Origin: Bacteroidota bacterium | GTDB taxonomy: Bacteria > Bacteroidota > Ignavibacteria > Ignavibacteriales > Ignavibacteriaceae | Direction: 5' to 3' | NCBI GenBank assembly: GCA_020161395.1 | Contig: JAIUOE010000002.1 | Span: 496,001-560,000 of the forward strand | DNA: 64,000 nt | Shown here: piece after piece, positions 61,563 through 64,000 of the stretch | Layout of the letters: each line of letters begins with the position of its first letter | Numbering within the stretch: position 1 is the first letter of the stretch | The notes under the pieces: model-generated | What the model was told of the DNA's origin: nothing | Database searches by the model: none | Seen by the model: only the letters and a program-made list of their open reading frames with translations | Made by a program: the position numbers and the translations under genes

Positions 61563-63410
61563 ATGCCAAGACCCGTTTTTTCAATATTGTTGTTTTTACT
61601 CCTCTATATCCCCTCAATCGTAGCCCAAAATTCAGATCTCTTTATTTTCCGTGAATTTCAAAATGCTGTAAAGAAGGGCACGCGCACCCTTGACGGTGTT
61701 CCGGGTGAAAAATACTGGACCAATTCTGCAAAATATAACATCAAAGCCTCACTCGAACCGGTAACGGGGAAAATAAGCGGAAGTGAAATAATAGAATATT
61801 CAAACAACAGTCCCGATGATCTTAAATCTCTCGTTTTCAATCTCTATCCTGATGTCTATAAAAAAGGTGCACAAAGAAATGTAAAATTTCAACCCGAAGA
61901 TATAACTGACGGCATGATAATTCATGAACTGAAAATAAATGGAGCTGATATACCCGCAGCCAAAATCCAGCGAAACAAAGCAATCGGGTTCGTAAAACTG
62001 TCTGAACCCGTTAAGAAAGGTACTTCTGCGAAAATTGAAGTCAAATGGGAATTTACCATGCCCAAAAATCCCGATGACAGAATCGGAACTTATGGTGATT
62101 CATCTTATTTCGTTGCATATTGGTACCCGCAAGTGGCAGTTTACGACGACATTTCAGGCTGGGATATGATCGGATATGAAGGTGAACACGAGTTTTACAC
62201 CGACAACAACAGTTTTGAAGTGGAGCTGAATGTACCAAACGGGATACTTGTTTGGGCAACCGGTGACCTCAAAAATGGTGCAGAAATCTATTCCAAAGAG
62301 TGCCTCAAGAAACTGGATGATCTCAAAAACCATGACAATGTAACCATCATTTGCGAACCCGGTCAGGTAAAGAATATTTTGTTGCCGGGTAAAACTCACA
62401 CATGGAAGTATCTCGCAAAAGATGTGCCAGACTTCAGTTTTACAGTGGCAAATGCCGTTAGATGGGAAGCTGTGAATCTGAAACTTGAAAACGGGAAAAG
62501 GAATATCCTTATCAACTCAGTTTATTCACCCGGCGACTCTCTCACTCCCGAAGTAACAGGGCTGTCGAAGCACATAATAAAATATTTTTCGGAAGTTTTT
62601 CCGGCAGTCCCCTATCCTTACAATTACATGACTGTCTTCAACGGAAGTGGTGGTATGGAATTTCCGATGATGGTAAACCAGGACACCGAGAATGACCGTT
62701 GGCTGACCACCTATGTTACCACACATGAAATCGCCCACATGTATTTCCCGTTTCTTACCGGTACAAATGAAAAACGGTTTTCATGGCTCGACGAAGGGAT
62801 GGCTGTTTACCTCCCTCTGAGTGAACAGACAAATATCTTCCCAGGATTGAAATACGATGAAATCAGTGCGGCAAACCTAAGCAGAAACATGGGGACTCAA
62901 AGTGATGTTCCTTTGATGGTGCCTTCCACATTTGTATATGGTCCGGCACATATGACGGGTGCCTATTCCAAATCGGGCATCGCATTCCTGATTCTTGAAG
63001 ATATCATTGGTAAAGATGCCATGCGTACTGCTCTGCAGTCTTTTATCAAAACCTGGACGCACAAACACCCGACTCCTTACGATTTTTTCTTCTCGATAAA
63101 TAAATCAACGGGTAAAAACCTCGACTGGTTTTGGAAACCATGGTTCTTCGAGTTTGGTTATCCTTCCCTGATCTTAAACGACAGCGAGGCAAACACCAAA
63201 AGAAAATTTGAGGTGATCAAAAAAGGTAACTGCCCTGTTCCGATCCACCTTGAAATTGAATACACCGACGGCTCAAAAGAAACTGTAACCAGAACTGCTG
63301 AAGTTTGGAAGAATGGAGAGAAATCAGTAACTTTCGATCTCAAAGGAAATAAAGAAGTCAAGAAAATTTCCCTTGGATCACCCAAAATACCAAATGCAGT
63401 AATCCAATAA
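61563..63410 (+). CDS. M1-family metallopeptidase, exported
   Basis: The 615-residue protein has a signal peptide (PRPVFSILLFLLLYIPSIVA). The M1 fold shows the exopeptidase loop NGSGGMEFPMMVN (variant of GxMEN), the zinc site VTTHEIAHMYFPF (HExxH) and the third ligand Glu in WLDEGMAVYLPL. The Tyr/Trp-rich substrate region is conserved (KSGIAFLILEDIIGKDAM). The ATG at 61563 is favoured by AAGGA seven bases upstream and the signal sequence; the longer frame from 61524 is less likely. Its last codons and stop lie in an 8-bp repeat array. It probably trims peptides in the periplasm. Confidence 0.93.
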   Translation: MPRPVFSILLFLLLYIPSIVAQNSDLFIFREFQNAVKKGTRTLDGVPGEKYWTNSAKYNIKASLEPVTGKISGSEIIEYSNNSPDDLKSLVFNLYPDVYKKGAQRNVKFQPEDITDGMIIHELKINGADIPAAKIQRNKAIGFVKLSEPVKKGTSAKIEVKWEFTMPKNPDDRIGTYGDSSYFVAYWYPQVAVYDDISGWDMIGYEGEHEFYTDNNSFEVELNVPNGILVWATGDLKNGAEIYSKECLKKLDDLKNHDNVTIICEPGQVKNILLPGKTHTWKYLAKDVPDFSFTVANAVRWEAVNLKLENGKRNILINSVYSPGDSLTPEVTGLSKHIIKYFSEVFPAVPYPYNYMTVFNGSGGMEFPMMVNQDTENDRWLTTYVTTHEIAHMYFPFLTGTNEKRFSWLDEGMAVYLPLSEQTNIFPGLKYDEISAANLSRNMGTQSDVPLMVPSTFVYGPAHMTGAYSKSGIAFLILEDIIGKDAMRTALQSFIKTWTHKHPTPYDFFFSINKSTGKNLDWFWKPWFFEFGYPSLILNDSEANTKRKFEVIKKGNCPVPIHLEIEYTDGSKETVTRTAEVWKNGEKSVTFDLKGNKEVKKISLGSPKIPNAVIQ

Positions 63411-63494
63411 TGCAGTAATGCAGTAATATTTCTCGATTATTGAATTATTGGATTATTGCATTATTGCATTATTGGATTATTGAATTATTGGATT
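63396..63494. repeat. 8-bp period array (GCAGTAAT/ATTATTGG) with orientation switch
   Basis: Twelve perfect-register octamers: GCAGTAAT, CCAATAAT, GCAGTAAT, GCAGTAAT, the central ATTTCTCG, then ATTATTGA, ATTATTGG, ATTATTGC, ATTATTGC, ATTATTGG, ATTATTGA, ATTATTGG. The right units are reverse complements of the left ones, allowing G-U pairs. The last five codons and the stop of the M1 peptidase are made of the first two units. The array ends six bases before the aminotransferase ATG. Confidence 0.95.
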
Positions 63495-63500
63495 AAAAAA

Positions 63501-64000
63501 ATGAAAAGTAAACTTCCCGGCGCACCCGTGTCAATTTTTGCAGTGATGTCAGCTTTGGCACGGGAGCATAATGCCATCAATTTATCGCAGGGTTTCCCTG
63601 ATTTTGATCTCGATCCTGAGCTTATTGAGTTGATGGACAGGAATATGCACGCCGGGAACAATCAGTATGCACCGATGACGGGGGTGCAGCAATTGCGGGA
63701 AGTGATCTCGGAAAAGATATTCAGAGACTATGGTCGGCATTATGACCCCAACAGTGAGATAAACATCACTTCAGGTGCCACACAGGCACTCTTTACTTCA
63801 TTTAATTCGTTCGTTTTTCCGGGCGATGAGGTTATTGTAATTGAACCGGCATACGATTCATACATCCCGTCCATTATATTGAATGGCGGAATCCCCGTTG
63901 CAATACCCCTTTATGACAATTTCAGATATGACTGGGACAGAATAAAATCAGCGGTCACTCCGAAAACAAGGATGATCGTGCTGAACTCTCCTCACAATCC
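63501..64000 (+). CDS. Class I/II aminotransferase, N-terminal part (runs off right edge)
   Basis: The visible 166 residues match the methionine/kynurenine aminotransferase group (YbdL/KAT-like) of fold-type I PLP enzymes. Motifs are INLSQGFPDFDLDPELIELM, NNQYAPMTGVQQLREVIS, INITSGATQALFTSFNSFVF (PLP phosphate contact), EPAYDSYIPSI (Tyr stacking on PLP) and MIVLNSPHNP. The Schiff-base Lys is beyond the edge. The ATG follows the repeat array after an A run with no clear ribosome-binding site. Confidence 0.93.
   Translation, partial: MKSKLPGAPVSIFAVMSALAREHNAINLSQGFPDFDLDPELIELMDRNMHAGNNQYAPMTGVQQLREVISEKIFRDYGRHYDPNSEINITSGATQALFTSFNSFVFPGDEVIVIEPAYDSYIPSIILNGGIPVAIPLYDNFRYDWDRIKSAVTPKTRMIVLNSPHN

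Overview
The window reads as bacterial chromosome from a Bacteroidota/Chlorobiota-type organism, most likely an Ignavibacteria-like lineage. The evidence is three secreted proteins (11.3-13.4, 52.3-54.1 and 54.4-55.8 kb) that end in a type IX secretion sorting domain with the NYPNPFNP signature, a TonB-dependent receptor, a DUF5686/carboxypeptidase-regulatory outer membrane protein, a PafA-like phosphatase, and one candidate promoter of the Bacteroidota TTTG...TAnnTTTG type. The lineage is an inference; no rRNA or tRNA gene was seen. Coding density is high. No insertion sequence, prophage, CRISPR array or plasmid gene was found, so this looks like core genome.

Layout. 0-11.2 kb, all minus strand: glutamine synthetase (cut by the left edge) behind an Lrp/AsnC regulator; a GT2 glycosyltransferase with a C1-like protease; an AAA-ATPase-like/PD-(D/E)XK protein; a two-cluster ferredoxin; a TonB receptor; and a nucleoside-salvage group (tdk, cdd) with a YfcC-type carrier. 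11.2-17.7 kb, plus: a T9SS cargo protein, ruvC-ruvA, and a three-gene sugar cassette (UDP-sugar dehydrogenase, epimerase, polyprenol-phosphate type GT2). 17.7-26.4 kb, minus: a multi-pass membrane protein, FAH-family hydrolase, DUF5686 protein, an O-antigen-ligase-like protein with a ~300-residue insert, and a PafA-like phosphatase. 26.5-29.3 kb: SDR, zinc-ribbon protein, phosphomannomutase. 29.3-40.2 kb, minus: a tightly packed run (NCS2 permease, era, EamA transporter, acylphosphatase, ispF, lnt, lipoprotein, M48 protease, LEA14-like protein, FHA-FHA-ABC transporter). 40.2-45.4 kb, minus: a peptidoglycan-recycling set (GlcNAc-kinase family, AmpG-like permease, NagZ-AmiE-like fusion). 45.5-58.8 kb: a PLP enzyme, an S9 oligopeptidase, a SUMF1-fold protein, a frameshifted histidine kinase, T9SS cargo, pdxJ and uncharacterised proteins. 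58.8-64 kb: an endonuclease III-like gene, glmM, an M1 peptidase and an aminotransferase cut by the right edge, separated by conspicuous repeat arrays.

The most striking unexplained signal is a set of intergenic minisatellites with 8-bp (sometimes 9-bp) period at about 1.3, 9.3, 59.6-60.0, 61.4 and 63.4 kb. Their sequences differ but the design recurs. Four gene ends (GT2, cdd, glmM, M1 peptidase) have their stop codon inside an array. In three arrays the unit orientation flips at the centre, so the transcript can fold into a long hairpin. A separate 69-bp duplication at 3.5 kb also carries a stop codon.
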